NCBI GenBank assembly: GCA_947086895.1
Contig: CAMUAR010000008.1
Location: 26,167 to 90,166, forward strand
Length of the DNA: 64,000 nucleotides
Direction of reading: 5' to 3'
Source of the DNA: an uncultured Lachnospiraceae bacterium
Lineage (GTDB): Bacteria > Bacillota > Clostridia > Lachnospirales > Lachnospiraceae
Made by a program: the position numbers and the translations under genes. The notes under the pieces were generated by a model. That model ran no database searches. It was not told where the DNA came from and worked only from the letters and a program-made list of their open reading frames with translations. Position 1 is the first letter of the stretch. Every line of letters starts with the position of its first letter. Shown here in pieces: positions 25,939 to 33,591 of the stretch.

Positions 25939-27327
25939 ATGGAAGATCAGAAAAAAACACAACTATTTGAAAGTATGCCAATTTCCAAGGCGGTATTTAC
26001 ATTGGCAGTACCAACAATTATCAGCTCTCTTGTTATGGTGATTTACAATCTCGCTGATACCTATTTTGTTGGAATGCTGAACGATCCAATTCAAAATGCA
26101 GCAGTTACACTTGCAGCTCCAGTACTTTTGGCATTTAATGCAGTCAATAACCTGTTTGGCGTCGGCTCGTCAAGTATGATGAGCAGGGCGCTTGGAAAGC
26201 GTGACTATACTACAGTATACCAAAGTTCAGCGTTCGGGTTTTACTGTGCGCTTGCCTGCGGCATCCTGTTTTCTGTGCTTTTTACTTCCTTTCAGACGCC
26301 TCTTTTAAAAGTGCTTGGCGCGAATGCTGACACAGCGGGAAAAACAGCAGAATATCTGAAATGGACGGTCAGTTTTGGCGCAGCCCCAGCAATTTTAAAT
26401 GTTGTTATGGCGTACCTTGTACGTGCAGAAGGCGCGTCGCTTCATGCCAGTCTTGGCACAATGAGCGGATGTCTGCTCAATATTATACTTGATCCAATTT
26501 TTATTTTGCCGTGGGGACTTGGACTCGGTGCGGCAGGAGCAGGACTTGCAACCTTTTTGTCAAATTGTGTGGCGTGTCTGTATTTTTTTGTACTGTTATT
26601 TATCAAAAGGGGGCATACTTATGTGTGCATTAAGCCGTCAATGTTCCGTTTTCGCAAGCCGGTAGTTCTTGGAGTCTGTGCTGTTGGAATTCCAGCTTCC
26701 ATACAAAATCTTCTAAATGTAACTGGAATGACAGTACTTAATAATTTTACTGCTTCCTACGGTGCAGACGCAGTCGCTGCAATGGGGATTGTGCAAAAAA
26801 TCAATATGGTTCCGATGAATATTGCAATGGGACTGTCGCAGGGAATTATGCCTTTAGTAAGTTATAATTACGCAAGCGGCAATGTAGCAAGAATGAAAAA
26901 AACCGTGCTGTTTGCGACAAAAATTACGCTTTGCTTTCTGTTTGCGGTATCAGCAGGATATTATATCGGAGCAGGACCGCTGACTTCGCTTTTTATGAAG
27001 GATGAAGGAATTATTGCTTACGGGACAAAATTTCTGCGCGGAATGTGCTTTGCACTGCCATTTTTAAGTATGGATTTTATGGCGGTCGGAGTGTTCCAGG
27101 CGTGCGGGCTTGGGCATAATGCGCTTTTGTTTGCTCTGCTGCGCAAAATTATTCTGGAAATTCCAGCTCTGTATCTGTTAAATTATTTAGTTCCATTGTA
27201 TGGGCTTGCTTATGCTCAGTTTGTGGCAGAATTTATCTTGGCGGTAGCTGCTGTTCTTGTATTGCTAAGACTGTTTCGAAAGCTGGAAAAAAATAATAAT
27301 AACAGAAAACAAACAGAAAATAAATAG
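25939..27327 (+). CDS. MATE-family efflux transporter
   Basis: Integral membrane protein of 462 residues with about 12 helices, a sodium- or proton-coupled multidrug exporter of the MATE family. Family stretches include PTIISSLVMVIYNLADTYFVG at the N-terminus (YNLADTYFVG) , GVGSSSMMSRALGKRD, LGTMSGCLLNIILDPIFI and GLSQGIMPLVSYNYASGN. AAGGGGGATTG gives the ribosome site. The gene follows a 235-bp gap shared with the divergent cysteine-cluster gene, in which I see no clear promoter. Substrate unknown. Confidence 0.92.
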   Translation: MEDQKKTQLFESMPISKAVFTLAVPTIISSLVMVIYNLADTYFVGMLNDPIQNAAVTLAAPVLLAFNAVNNLFGVGSSSMMSRALGKRDYTTVYQSSAFGFYCALACGILFSVLFTSFQTPLLKVLGANADTAGKTAEYLKWTVSFGAAPAILNVVMAYLVRAEGASLHASLGTMSGCLLNIILDPIFILPWGLGLGAAGAGLATFLSNCVACLYFFVLLFIKRGHTYVCIKPSMFRFRKPVVLGVCAVGIPASIQNLLNVTGMTVLNNFTASYGADAVAAMGIVQKINMVPMNIAMGLSQGIMPLVSYNYASGNVARMKKTVLFATKITLCFLFAVSAGYYIGAGPLTSLFMKDEGIIAYGTKFLRGMCFALPFLSMDFMAVGVFQACGLGHNALLFALLRKIILEIPALYLLNYLVPLYGLAYAQFVAEFILAVAAVLVLLRLFRKLEKNNNNRKQTENK

Positions 27328-27468
27328 TACATTTTATTGTGTCAAAGCAACAGATTTCCTACTGGTATATTAAAAGCTTATTTTTGCTATTTGCACGCCC
27401 TGATTTTGCACAGCATAAAATAGTAAAATGGATTTTTTAATTGCCTGTTTGACGGCAAAAGGAGAACT

Positions 27469-27651
27469 ATGACTTCTTGTGAATTGGCAGCTTATGTTTC
27501 ATCTCTTGCCTGCGCAATTTCCAGATGCAGCAGCGCGGAGGAGATGGAATTAATGTCCGCGGTATTTATTCAGTTAGGAGAAACACTTCACACCATGCTG
27601 ACACACGATGAAATCTGCCGCAGAAAAGAAGAAAAAAATAAAAGAGATTAA
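27469..27651 (+). CDS. DUF6774-like small protein
   Basis: Sixty residues beginning MTSCELAAYVSSLACAIS, with a central EEMELMSAVFIQLGETLHTML helix (shown in part) and a lysine/arginine-rich tail. It matches the common clostridial small-protein family DUF6774 in length and in the opening MTSCEL and Cys pattern. AAAGGAGAACT gives the ribosome site. Probably cytosolic or peripheral to the membrane; function unknown. Stands alone after the MATE gene. Confidence 0.7.
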   Translation: MTSCELAAYVSSLACAISRCSSAEEMELMSAVFIQLGETLHTMLTHDEICRRKEEKNKRD

Positions 27652-28098
27652 AAAAATCAAAATACAATTATAATGTACCTAGATATTTGATCATTGATTT
27701 CAACAAAGCAGAAAAAGAAAAAGCTGCCGGTGATAAAGATGTATTTGCCATATCTGAACGGTTAATAAAACAGAATACAAAAGCATATAAAATTTCACGA
27801 TCTTGATCTGTATGCCTGCTGAAGCAGGCATACGAGAGTTAGCGAGGAACATAATAAAAATTATTAAATTCCAATCGGATAGTCTCTGTGGTATTCGTCA
27901 GTGTGCATTGAAAAAGTGTAACGACGTGCGGTGACTGACTAGATATAGAAAAATATCAGACCATTGGAAAGATTCTTTCAAATAATCCCAAAACTTTGAG
28001 AAATTTGAGAGGATAGACTACATAATTTGACAGCTTACAGTTTATCTAAGAGCAAAAAAACAGGATTTATAGCAATAATTATGAAAGGGGACATTTTG
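27652..28098. other. gap with coding remnant and a 10-bp hairpin
   Basis: A frame at about 27693-27806 reads YLIIDFNKAEKEKAAG and SERLIKQNTKAYK before a stop; it resembles the end of a small antitoxin-type protein, without a start or ribosome site. GTATGCCTGC-TGAA-GCAGGCATAC (27810-27833) is a perfect hairpin with no T-tract. The rest shows nothing recognisable. Confidence 0.35.
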
Positions 28099-28476
28099 AT
28101 GACAGAACAAGACAGGGAAGTAGCTATTCGGACAATAAAGGATATTCTCCATACTCTTCACGAAAAAAGGTACGAGGATTTGCCATCCTGTGTGGATGAG
28201 ATGGAGTGGGATGATACAGAGGTAATCAGGGAGTGCATTCAGGGTACATTGGATATAAACGATTTTGATACTTTCGATGAATATGGAGTTCCCTGCAATT
28301 TTCATCCTCGCTATGAGTACCATCATGAAGTGGAATTTTATGAGCGCTCGGATGGTTTTGACGCAGAGTATGACTTGACTTCTGGAGGAGAACTGGTTAA
28401 TTTGCGTCTGCAGCTTGAGTTTTTGTATTTGAAAGACGGAGTGAAACGTATCTTTCGCACGATAGACCCAACGTGA
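28099..28476 (+). CDS. hypothetical acidic cytosolic protein
   Basis: Protein of 125 residues from ATG 28099, chosen for AAAGGGG at 28084-28090. It is strongly acidic (EMEWDDTEVIRECIQGTLD, FYERSDGFDAEYDLTSGGEL) and ends with a strand-rich segment LRLQLEFLYLKDGVKRIF. No signal peptide. It resembles small bacterial proteins annotated as DUF7668-like or orphan immunity proteins, but that is a guess from overall pattern. Free-standing gene. Confidence 0.6.
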   Translation: MTEQDREVAIRTIKDILHTLHEKRYEDLPSCVDEMEWDDTEVIRECIQGTLDINDFDTFDEYGVPCNFHPRYEYHHEVEFYERSDGFDAEYDLTSGGELVNLRLQLEFLYLKDGVKRIFRTIDPT

Positions 28477-28703
28477 CGATAGAGTGTATTTTAACAACGT
28501 CCAGTTTGAAGAACTGCATCTAGTTAAAAATAAAATAATAGTCAATTCAGGAACTGTTGAAGGAAAAAAGTTCAAATAGCATATATGCAATATACTTCTA
28601 ATACTGCACAAATAATTTCTAGGATAAAAAAAGTTTGATCAAGGTAAAGAAAAAAACGCATTGGATAATGTGCAAAACAATTATTTTGGAAAGGGAAAAG
28701 GTT

Positions 28704-29537
28704 ATGTATTACGAAAAAGTGTATCTTGAAGATTATTTTTCAGGGCTTGTAAAAGGCGGGAGAAAAACCTGTGTAACGCTTTATATTCCAAGTATTTCGC
28801 AGGAAATCAACGCTGCTGCTATGTATCCGTGCGTGGTGATTTGTCCGGGAGGCGGATATGGCTATTTGTCGGAACGCGAAGGTGAACCAGCAGCACTGCG
28901 GCTTTTAGGAAGTGGAATTGCGGCGGCGGTGGTTCATTATGTATGCGGCGAACATTATCCGGCTCAGCTGCTTCAGGTTCTTGCTGCGGTTACTTACCTT
29001 CGCAGAAACAGTGAAAAGCTTCATATTAACCAGAATAAGATTGCGGTTATGGGTTTTTCCGCAGGAGGGCATTTGGCTTGTTCCGCAGGGCTTTTCTGGA
29101 AAGAAAAATTTGTTTGCAGCGCACTGGATATCAGCGAGGGAGAAGATAAACCAAATGGTATGATCTTGTGTTATCCGGTGATTACTTCAGGGCAGTATGC
29201 GCACAGAGATAGTTTTTTCCGTTTATTGGGAGAAGAACCGGAACCTGAGCTTTTGGAGAAAATGTCGTTGGAAAAGCAGGTTACAGAAGATGCTCCTCAG
29301 GCATTTTTATGGCATACAGCAGAGGATGGAGCTGTTCCCGTGGAAAATTCTCTGTTGATGGCTGTGGCTCTGCACGAAAAGGGAATACCAGTGGAAATGC
29401 ATATTTATCCGCATGGGCATCACGGGTTTTCCCTCTGCGACGACACGGTGAACAAGCCGGAAGATATCGGAAGTGCCGCAATTTATTGTGCAGATTGGAT
29501 AACGCATTGTATCCGTTGGATTAAGGAAGTATTGTGA
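28704..29537 (+). CDS. alpha/beta hydrolase, acetyl-esterase-like
   Basis: Cytosolic esterase of 277 residues (start ATG 28704, ribosome site GAAAGGG). The oxyanion stretch CPGGGYGYLS and nucleophile elbow GFSAGGHLAC, then HTAEDGAVPV (acid) and HGHHGFSL (catalytic His), are those of the BD-FAE / xylan acetyl esterase group that deacetylates sugars or hydrolyses small esters. No signal peptide, so it would act on imported oligosaccharides. A long leader with no other gene precedes it. Substrate inferred from family only. Confidence 0.8.
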   Translation: MYYEKVYLEDYFSGLVKGGRKTCVTLYIPSISQEINAAAMYPCVVICPGGGYGYLSEREGEPAALRLLGSGIAAAVVHYVCGEHYPAQLLQVLAAVTYLRRNSEKLHINQNKIAVMGFSAGGHLACSAGLFWKEKFVCSALDISEGEDKPNGMILCYPVITSGQYAHRDSFFRLLGEEPEPELLEKMSLEKQVTEDAPQAFLWHTAEDGAVPVENSLLMAVALHEKGIPVEMHIYPHGHHGFSLCDDTVNKPEDIGSAAIYCADWITHCIRWIKEVL

Positions 29538-29548
29538 GAAGAAGTTCT

Positions 29549-29700
29549 AAAGACGGTTCCGTCTTATGACAAAACGCCAAGAACTTCTAGGAGCTGCTCT
29601 GCAGCTTTGTTTCACACTGAAAAATTTCTGATGGAATTTTTCATCTGGATTTGAGATTCCACAGAGCAAAATCATGGCGGCACACTGTACTTTGTGTCTG
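29549..29700. repeat. gap rich in inverted repeats
   Basis: GACGG-TTC-CGTC lies near 29559, GAAGTTCT and AGAACTTC flank a 35-base segment, and GAAAAATT/AATTTTTC (about 29619-29641) form another pair. The stretch has no coding character and may be a decayed miniature element or a terminator region after the esterase gene. Confidence 0.3.
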
Positions 29701-29769
29701 TGCGTTACAAAGCCTATGGCTTGGCACAAAGTTGCTTATAGAAAAAGTAACACAGAAATGGGGATTATT

Positions 29770-30942
29770 ATGATAGATAAAGTTTATAATGTAATAAAGG
29801 ACTCGATTGACAGCGGAAGTACAGCAGGTGCAAATTTGCTGGTGTTAAAAGATGGAAAAGAAGTGGTTTACTGTGATTATGGTTTCCGCGATCTGGAAAA
29901 TCATATTGCGATAAGCCGTGACACGATTTTCCGGCTTTATTCGCAGACAAAACCGATTACAGCCGCTGCGACAGTTTTGCTGGCGTCGGAGGGAAAAATT
30001 GATCTCTCTGCGGATATTGCGGAATATTTGCCGGAATTCCAGAATCAGTTTGTCAATGTAAATGGAAGGCGCGTTCCAGCCACAAGACATATTACAGGCA
30101 AAGACTTATTAAATATGACTTCTGGTTTGGCGTATCCAGATGAGATGACGGTCGGCGGCAGAAAGTCTGCAAATATTTTCTGGCAGGTTGGAAACAGGCT
30201 TTATACAGATAAACCTGTTACAACAGAGGAATTTTCTAAGATGATGGCGGGGATTGATTTGTGCTTTGAGCCTGGAGAAAGATTTATGTATGGAATTTCG
30301 GCGGATATTCTTGGGGCTTTGGTGGAGAGAGTTTCCGGCGTAAGCTTTGGAGAATTTCTCAACAAGCGCTTTTTTGAACCGCTGGAAATGCAGGATACAG
30401 ATTTTTATGTTCCAAAGGAAAAGGCGGGGAGACTTGCAAAGGTTTATGATGGTTTTGGCGCGGAACTTCACGAGCTGAAAACAGATCATCTTGGGCTGCG
30501 CTACATGCGTGATGTTCCGCCAGCTTTTGAATCGGGAGGCGCAGGTCTTTGTTCAACACTTGATGACTATTCGCATTTTGGATGTATGCTCTTACATATG
30601 GGTGAGTATAAAGGCAGAAAAATTATGCCTGCGCAGGCGGTAAGATTTATGACGCGCGGCGGTCTTTGCGCGGCGCAGAAACCTTGGCTGAAAATGGGCT
30701 GGGATTGGCTTGGAGGATATACCTACGGCAGCTTGATGCGCATTTGTGACAACGAGGCGGAAACGACCGTTTTTTCTTCGGAAGGAGAATACGGCTGGGA
30801 CGGCTGGCTGGGAACATTCTTTTCGAACGAACCAAAACATGGAATTACAATGCTGATGGGTGTTCAGCAGGCAGGTATGGGCAGAACAGCAACGCTTGCG
30901 CGCATGTTAAAAAATGTTGTGATGGCAGAACTTGCAGATTAA
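29770..30942 (+). CDS. serine hydrolase of the class C beta-lactamase fold
   Basis: Protein of 390 residues without a signal peptide, of the Pfam beta-lactamase / EstB-like group. The catalytic SxxK is YSQTKP near residue 60, the second motif is MYGISADILG where Tyr stands for the usual YxN, and a late GEYGWDGWLGTFFS replaces the KTG region. Members act as esterases, D-aminopeptidases or have unknown substrates; a resistance role is not implied. ATG 29770 is preceded by the same leader pattern as uxaC (GTAAC, then GGGGATTATT); the longer upstream reading has no ribosome site. Confidence 0.8.
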   Translation: MIDKVYNVIKDSIDSGSTAGANLLVLKDGKEVVYCDYGFRDLENHIAISRDTIFRLYSQTKPITAAATVLLASEGKIDLSADIAEYLPEFQNQFVNVNGRRVPATRHITGKDLLNMTSGLAYPDEMTVGGRKSANIFWQVGNRLYTDKPVTTEEFSKMMAGIDLCFEPGERFMYGISADILGALVERVSGVSFGEFLNKRFFEPLEMQDTDFYVPKEKAGRLAKVYDGFGAELHELKTDHLGLRYMRDVPPAFESGGAGLCSTLDDYSHFGCMLLHMGEYKGRKIMPAQAVRFMTRGGLCAAQKPWLKMGWDWLGGYTYGSLMRICDNEAETTVFSSEGEYGWDGWLGTFFSNEPKHGITMLMGVQQAGMGRTATLARMLKNVVMAELAD

Positions 30943-30988
30943 AATTTGCACTTCCATTTTGAAAAAATCTTCAATAAAAATTTATATC

Positions 30989-31016
30989 TTGACTTCCTGA
31001 AAAATTGTGTTATGAT
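30989..31016 (+). promoter_or_regulatory. promoter of the ECF S-component unit
   Basis: TTGACT (30989-30994), 16-base spacer, TATGAT (31011-31016). Confidence 0.6.
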
Positions 31017-31023
31017 ATAAAAT

Positions 31024-31150
31024 CATCGTCAGCAGGAAGCTGATATAAAGAAGTGTATATTATCTTGTAAAAAAAGAATAAATATATAATACCATGAAGG
31101 TAGTATAAGTTTGTCTAAGACAGGCTGCTTCCTTTATGGTATTTTTATTT
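31024..31150 (+). promoter_or_regulatory. attenuator or riboswitch-like leader before ECF S-component
   Basis: A terminator ATACCATGAAGG / CCTTTATGGTAT (31089-31100, 31131-31142) followed by TTTTTATTTT lies inside the leader of the transporter gene. Upstream, TCAGC-AGGAA-GCTGA can fold alone, while GGAAGC in it can pair with GCTTCC (31126-31131 region) in the terminator, giving a possible antiterminator. The layout is that of a vitamin-type riboswitch, but I recognise no known class. Confidence 0.5.
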
Positions 31151-31164
31151 TACAGGAGATTGTT

Positions 31165-31281
31165 TTGCGTTTCCTAAAAATAAAAGTTTTCTTAGAGGAT
31201 GTATGTTGGTGCAAAGTGCGAATTCCAGCAGATTGGAATGTCACTTGTGCAGAAGAAACAGAGGAAGAGAGAAAAAATTAA
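31165..31281 (+). CDS. 38-residue small ORF in the transporter leader
   Basis: TTG start with CAGGAGAT six to eight bases upstream. It encodes MRFLKIKVFLEDVCWCKVR and then IPADWNVTCAEETEEER, with three Cys. It lies between the attenuator terminator and the ECF S-component, so it is transcribed only when the attenuator is read through. No family recognised. Confidence 0.4.
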   Translation: MRFLKIKVFLEDVCWCKVRIPADWNVTCAEETEEERKN

Positions 31282-31369
31282 AAGATTCCATCTGAGAATT
31301 TATGTCGTTGTGTAAATAACAAATTTTTTAAATGAAAATGCCGTCTATGCGGCGGAATTAGGAGGAAAA

Positions 31370-31915
31370 ATGAGTAATATTCGTAAAGATTCTGTATTAA
31401 AACTTGTTTTATCTGCGCTTTTTATGGCGCTTGGAATTGTGCTGCCTTCACTGACAGGCTCCATTCCGCAGATCGGAAAAATGCTTTTGCCAATGCATAT
31501 TCCTGTTTTGTTGTGCGGTTTTATCTGCGGCTGGCCGTTTGGTCTGGTGGTGGGATTTATCACACCTCTGCTTCGCAGTATACTTTTTTCTGCGCCGCCG
31601 ATGATGCCAACCGCAGTGGGGATGGCGTTTGAACTGGCGGTTTACGGTGCAGTTGTAGGGATTTTATACGCGCAGCTTCCAAAAAAGAATTGGGCGGTCT
31701 ACGTCAGTTTAATTGGCGCAATGCTTGCAGGGCGCATTGTGTGGGGAATTGTCAGCGTACCGTTAAATGGGCTGAATGGCTCGGCATTTTCCTTTCAGGC
31801 ATTTATCGCCGGAGCGATACTCAATGCGATTCCGGGAATTGTCTTGCAGCTTGTGCTGATACCAGCGATTATTATTGCGCTGAAACGTGCGCGGGTAGTT
31901 CGTATAGCAGTATAA
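31370..31915 (+). CDS. ECF transporter S-component
   Basis: Membrane protein of 181 residues with about six helices, the substrate-binding subunit of an energy-coupling-factor vitamin importer that borrows the shared ATPase and EcfT subunits encoded elsewhere. Features are a long first helix (LSALFMALGIVLPSL), GKMLLPMHIPVLLCGF, PLLRSILFSAPPMMPTAVGM and an end rich in Leu/Ile. TAGGAGGAAAA gives the ribosome site. Expression is probably set by the attenuator at 31024-31150. The vitamin cannot be told from the sequence; thiamine, pantothenate and pyridoxine-type S-components share this look. Confidence 0.8.
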   Translation: MSNIRKDSVLKLVLSALFMALGIVLPSLTGSIPQIGKMLLPMHIPVLLCGFICGWPFGLVVGFITPLLRSILFSAPPMMPTAVGMAFELAVYGAVVGILYAQLPKKNWAVYVSLIGAMLAGRIVWGIVSVPLNGLNGSAFSFQAFIAGAILNAIPGIVLQLVLIPAIIIALKRARVVRIAV

Positions 31916-32060
31916 TCTGCCAGTAAATATTATCTGTATTTTAAGTTAAATTCAATAAATATTATCTGTTTTTAAACTGAATTTTTCCGGGTTTTAAATG
32001 ACAATTTATTCTGGAAACATAAAAAGACAAAATGGTATACAGACAGCTTTAATAGATATT

Positions 32061-32474
32061 TTATTTTTGCTTTAAATATAAATCTACTTTTTCGCATACC
32101 ATAGAGATATAATTTCCAAGGCTTGTTTCTGTGCAGCCAACAATAAAATGATTGCATCGGTTGACCGGAATCAAAATTTTAAATGCCTTGCTTGCGCCGA
32201 CAGCAGTTGCGATTGCCGGAGTAATTTCACCAAGCAGAGAATTGGCGAACACAATACCGATTGGACCGATAATAATATCAGAGTCCGCAGCGTTTACGAT
32301 TGCCGGATTTTCTCCAGTCGCGCCAAAATCTGCGCCGGCTTTCAGCATGGCGGCAGTCGCAGTACTGTTTGTGCCAATGGCGTAAAGGGGCAGTTCTGGA
32401 TGGATTTTTTTTAGCTGTTCAATCACGCTTTTTCCCATTTTACCGCCCTGACCGTCGATAATTGTTATTTTCAT
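32061..32474 (-). CDS. DUF3842 family protein
   Basis: Cytosolic protein of 137 residues with a nucleotide-binding-like start MKITIIDGQGGKMGKSVIE, then LYAIGTNSTATAAMLKAGAD and IIGPIGIV, ending with VGCTETSLGNYI. This is the DUF3842 family of Clostridia, of unknown function. Start 32474 is set by where the family begins; the stretch before it has no clear ribosome site. The gene is convergent with the ECF S-component. It might handle a metabolite or metal, but that is only a guess. Confidence 0.75.
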   Translation of the reverse strand: MKITIIDGQGGKMGKSVIEQLKKIHPELPLYAIGTNSTATAAMLKAGADFGATGENPAIVNAADSDIIIGPIGIVFANSLLGEITPAIATAVGASKAFKILIPVNRCNHFIVGCTETSLGNYISMVCEKVDLYLKQK

Positions 32475-32596
32475 AAAAATCTGACAGGCGCAGAACCACT
32501 GCCTTTTGACAATGGAACAAGTGCCGTTCCCCTTTCTTTTCTCAACAAACAATCAGTTATAATTTACAGTAGACTTATCAAATTCATAATAAAAAA

Positions 32597-32760
32597 TTGG
32601 TCGGACGCGAATCGGCGCAGGTATAATATCTGACGATATTATACCATGTTTTTCAAACATGGTATTCTCCGAGGGATGCACACGATTCGCCAAAGTATTT
32701 GTCCTCCCTTTGGTCGGACGCGAATCGGCGCAGGTATAATATCTGACGATATTATACCAA
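32597..32760. repeat. tandem structured repeat, 113-bp period (set A)
   Basis: The 50 bases at 32597-32646 recur exactly at 32710-32759. Within unit 1, CGAATCG-GCGCA (32608-32619) closes with TGCAC-A-CGATTCG (32677-32689). Inside, hairpin 1 is GGTATAATATC-TGAC-GATATTATACC (32620-32645) and hairpin 2 is ATACCATGTTT-TTC-AAACATGGTAT (32641-32665); they share ATACC and cannot form together. The second unit is cut off after hairpin 1. See set B at 63825-64000. Confidence 0.85.
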
Positions 32761-32907
32761 TAAGAATGGGGACGTGCAACAAAAAAAGAAAAAGTACGTA
32801 AATATTTTAGAAAGGGAATTAATTTTTAAAAAAGAATAATATAAATGTCGAAACAAATAAGAAATTGACAAGTATAATAAATATGCTGAAGTTTGCTAAA
32901 CTTTTTC

Positions 32908-32936
32908 TTGACATATATCCTGTGCGGGCGTATAAT
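32908..32936 (+). promoter_or_regulatory. promoter of small-peptide cassette 1
   Basis: TTGACA (32908-32913), 17 bases, TATAAT (32931-32936), followed by GCA. The flanking bases CTTGACAT and CGTATAATGCA are shared with cassette 2 at 58850. Confidence 0.85.
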
Positions 32937-33017
32937 GCAGATGTCACAGAAGGATGTATTTAACAGTTATGGCAGAAAAGCACATTCTGCTATAATAAAG
33001 AAAGGAGGTAAGCTTAC

Positions 33018-33155
33018 ATGATAAACAGTGCAGTATTATTTTATAATTTCGGAATTTTAGGCATGGCGGGAGTGTCCGGCTCTATGCTTTTTACAAATGA
33101 ATTTGCTGCTGTGGATAAAATATCATGTAAGGTTGCCCGTTTCATGTTTTCATAG
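33018..33155 (+). CDS. 45-residue small peptide, cassette 1
   Basis: AAAGGAGGTAAGCTTAC gives an excellent ribosome site for ATG 33018. The peptide begins MINSAVLFYNFGILGMAGVS and ends with ISCKVARFMFS. A paralogue of 44 residues is encoded at 58959 with the same start MINSA, an ILG-x-AG-x-S core and the end ISCKV-x-RF-x-FS; the middle part diverges. Own promoter and terminator make it an independent unit. The peptide is short, hydrophobic in its first half and basic at its end, with one conserved Cys. No known family could be named; signalling, membrane-active or RiPP-precursor roles are possible but unsupported. Confidence 0.75.
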   Translation: MINSAVLFYNFGILGMAGVSGSMLFTNEFAAVDKISCKVARFMFS

Positions 33156-33186
33156 ATAGATTGATTCTAGTATTGTCTTTTTATGA

Positions 33187-33214
33187 AGCCGTGGTAATCT
33201 TACCACGGCTTTTT
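33187..33214 (+). terminator. terminator of small-peptide cassette 1
   Basis: AGCCGTGGTA-ATCT-TACCACGGCT followed by TTTT. The same stem begins the terminator of cassette 2. Confidence 0.9.
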
Positions 33215-33591
33215 GCTGTGCGCGGATCTGTGCCAAACTTATCAAAAAAGTATGCTGTTAAAATGGTACATAAATCACGCGGCAAGTTTGATTCCAAAAA
33301 ACAGCGAGAACAGCACTGTGGACACAGGTGATTGCTGTAAGCGAAATTTGGAATTTAACAGCAAAATTCTAATTATTTTCGAATCTAAGACTGCCCTGCC
33401 TGGAGGGATTCGTCAAAAATCCAAAAATAAAATTCGTGGTAAGATTATAAGAAAATATGATTTATTTATAAAAAAACATTTCAATTTTTATAGTATATGA
33501 TAATAAATAAATATTTTATTTGCGGAAATTCAACCTTGTGACACAAAAAAAATATTGCGGTTTCACCGCAGAAAAAAGAAAGGGGTATGCA
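33215..33591. other. non-coding gap before the ABC exporter
   Basis: No convincing gene. ACAGCA and TGCTGT around CTGT-GGAC-ACAG form a nested hairpin at about 33311-33340, and TGCGG-TTTCA-CCGCA (33555-33569) lies just ahead of the ribosome site of the exporter gene, where it could act in regulation. Confidence 0.35.

Noticed and set aside
29674..29769. N-terminal extension of the serine hydrolase
   Set aside because: No ribosome site, not family-like, and the recurrent leader points to ATG 29770.
29770..30942. Antibiotic beta-lactamase
   Set aside because: No signal peptide, altered second and third motifs; the fold is shared with esterases and peptidases.
32597..32760. Possible CRISPR array
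   Set aside because: Only one and a half units, units of 113 bp with internal hairpins and no short unique spacers; no cas genes nearby.
33018..33155. Calling the small peptide a lantibiotic or RiPP precursor
   Set aside because: No modification enzyme, dedicated transporter or leader cleavage motif was found next to either copy; the ABC exporter downstream is an ordinary heterodimeric type without a peptidase domain.
33213..33500. 95-residue reading frame after cassette 1
   Set aside because: No ribosome site, overlaps the terminator region, biased low-complexity composition and no domain.
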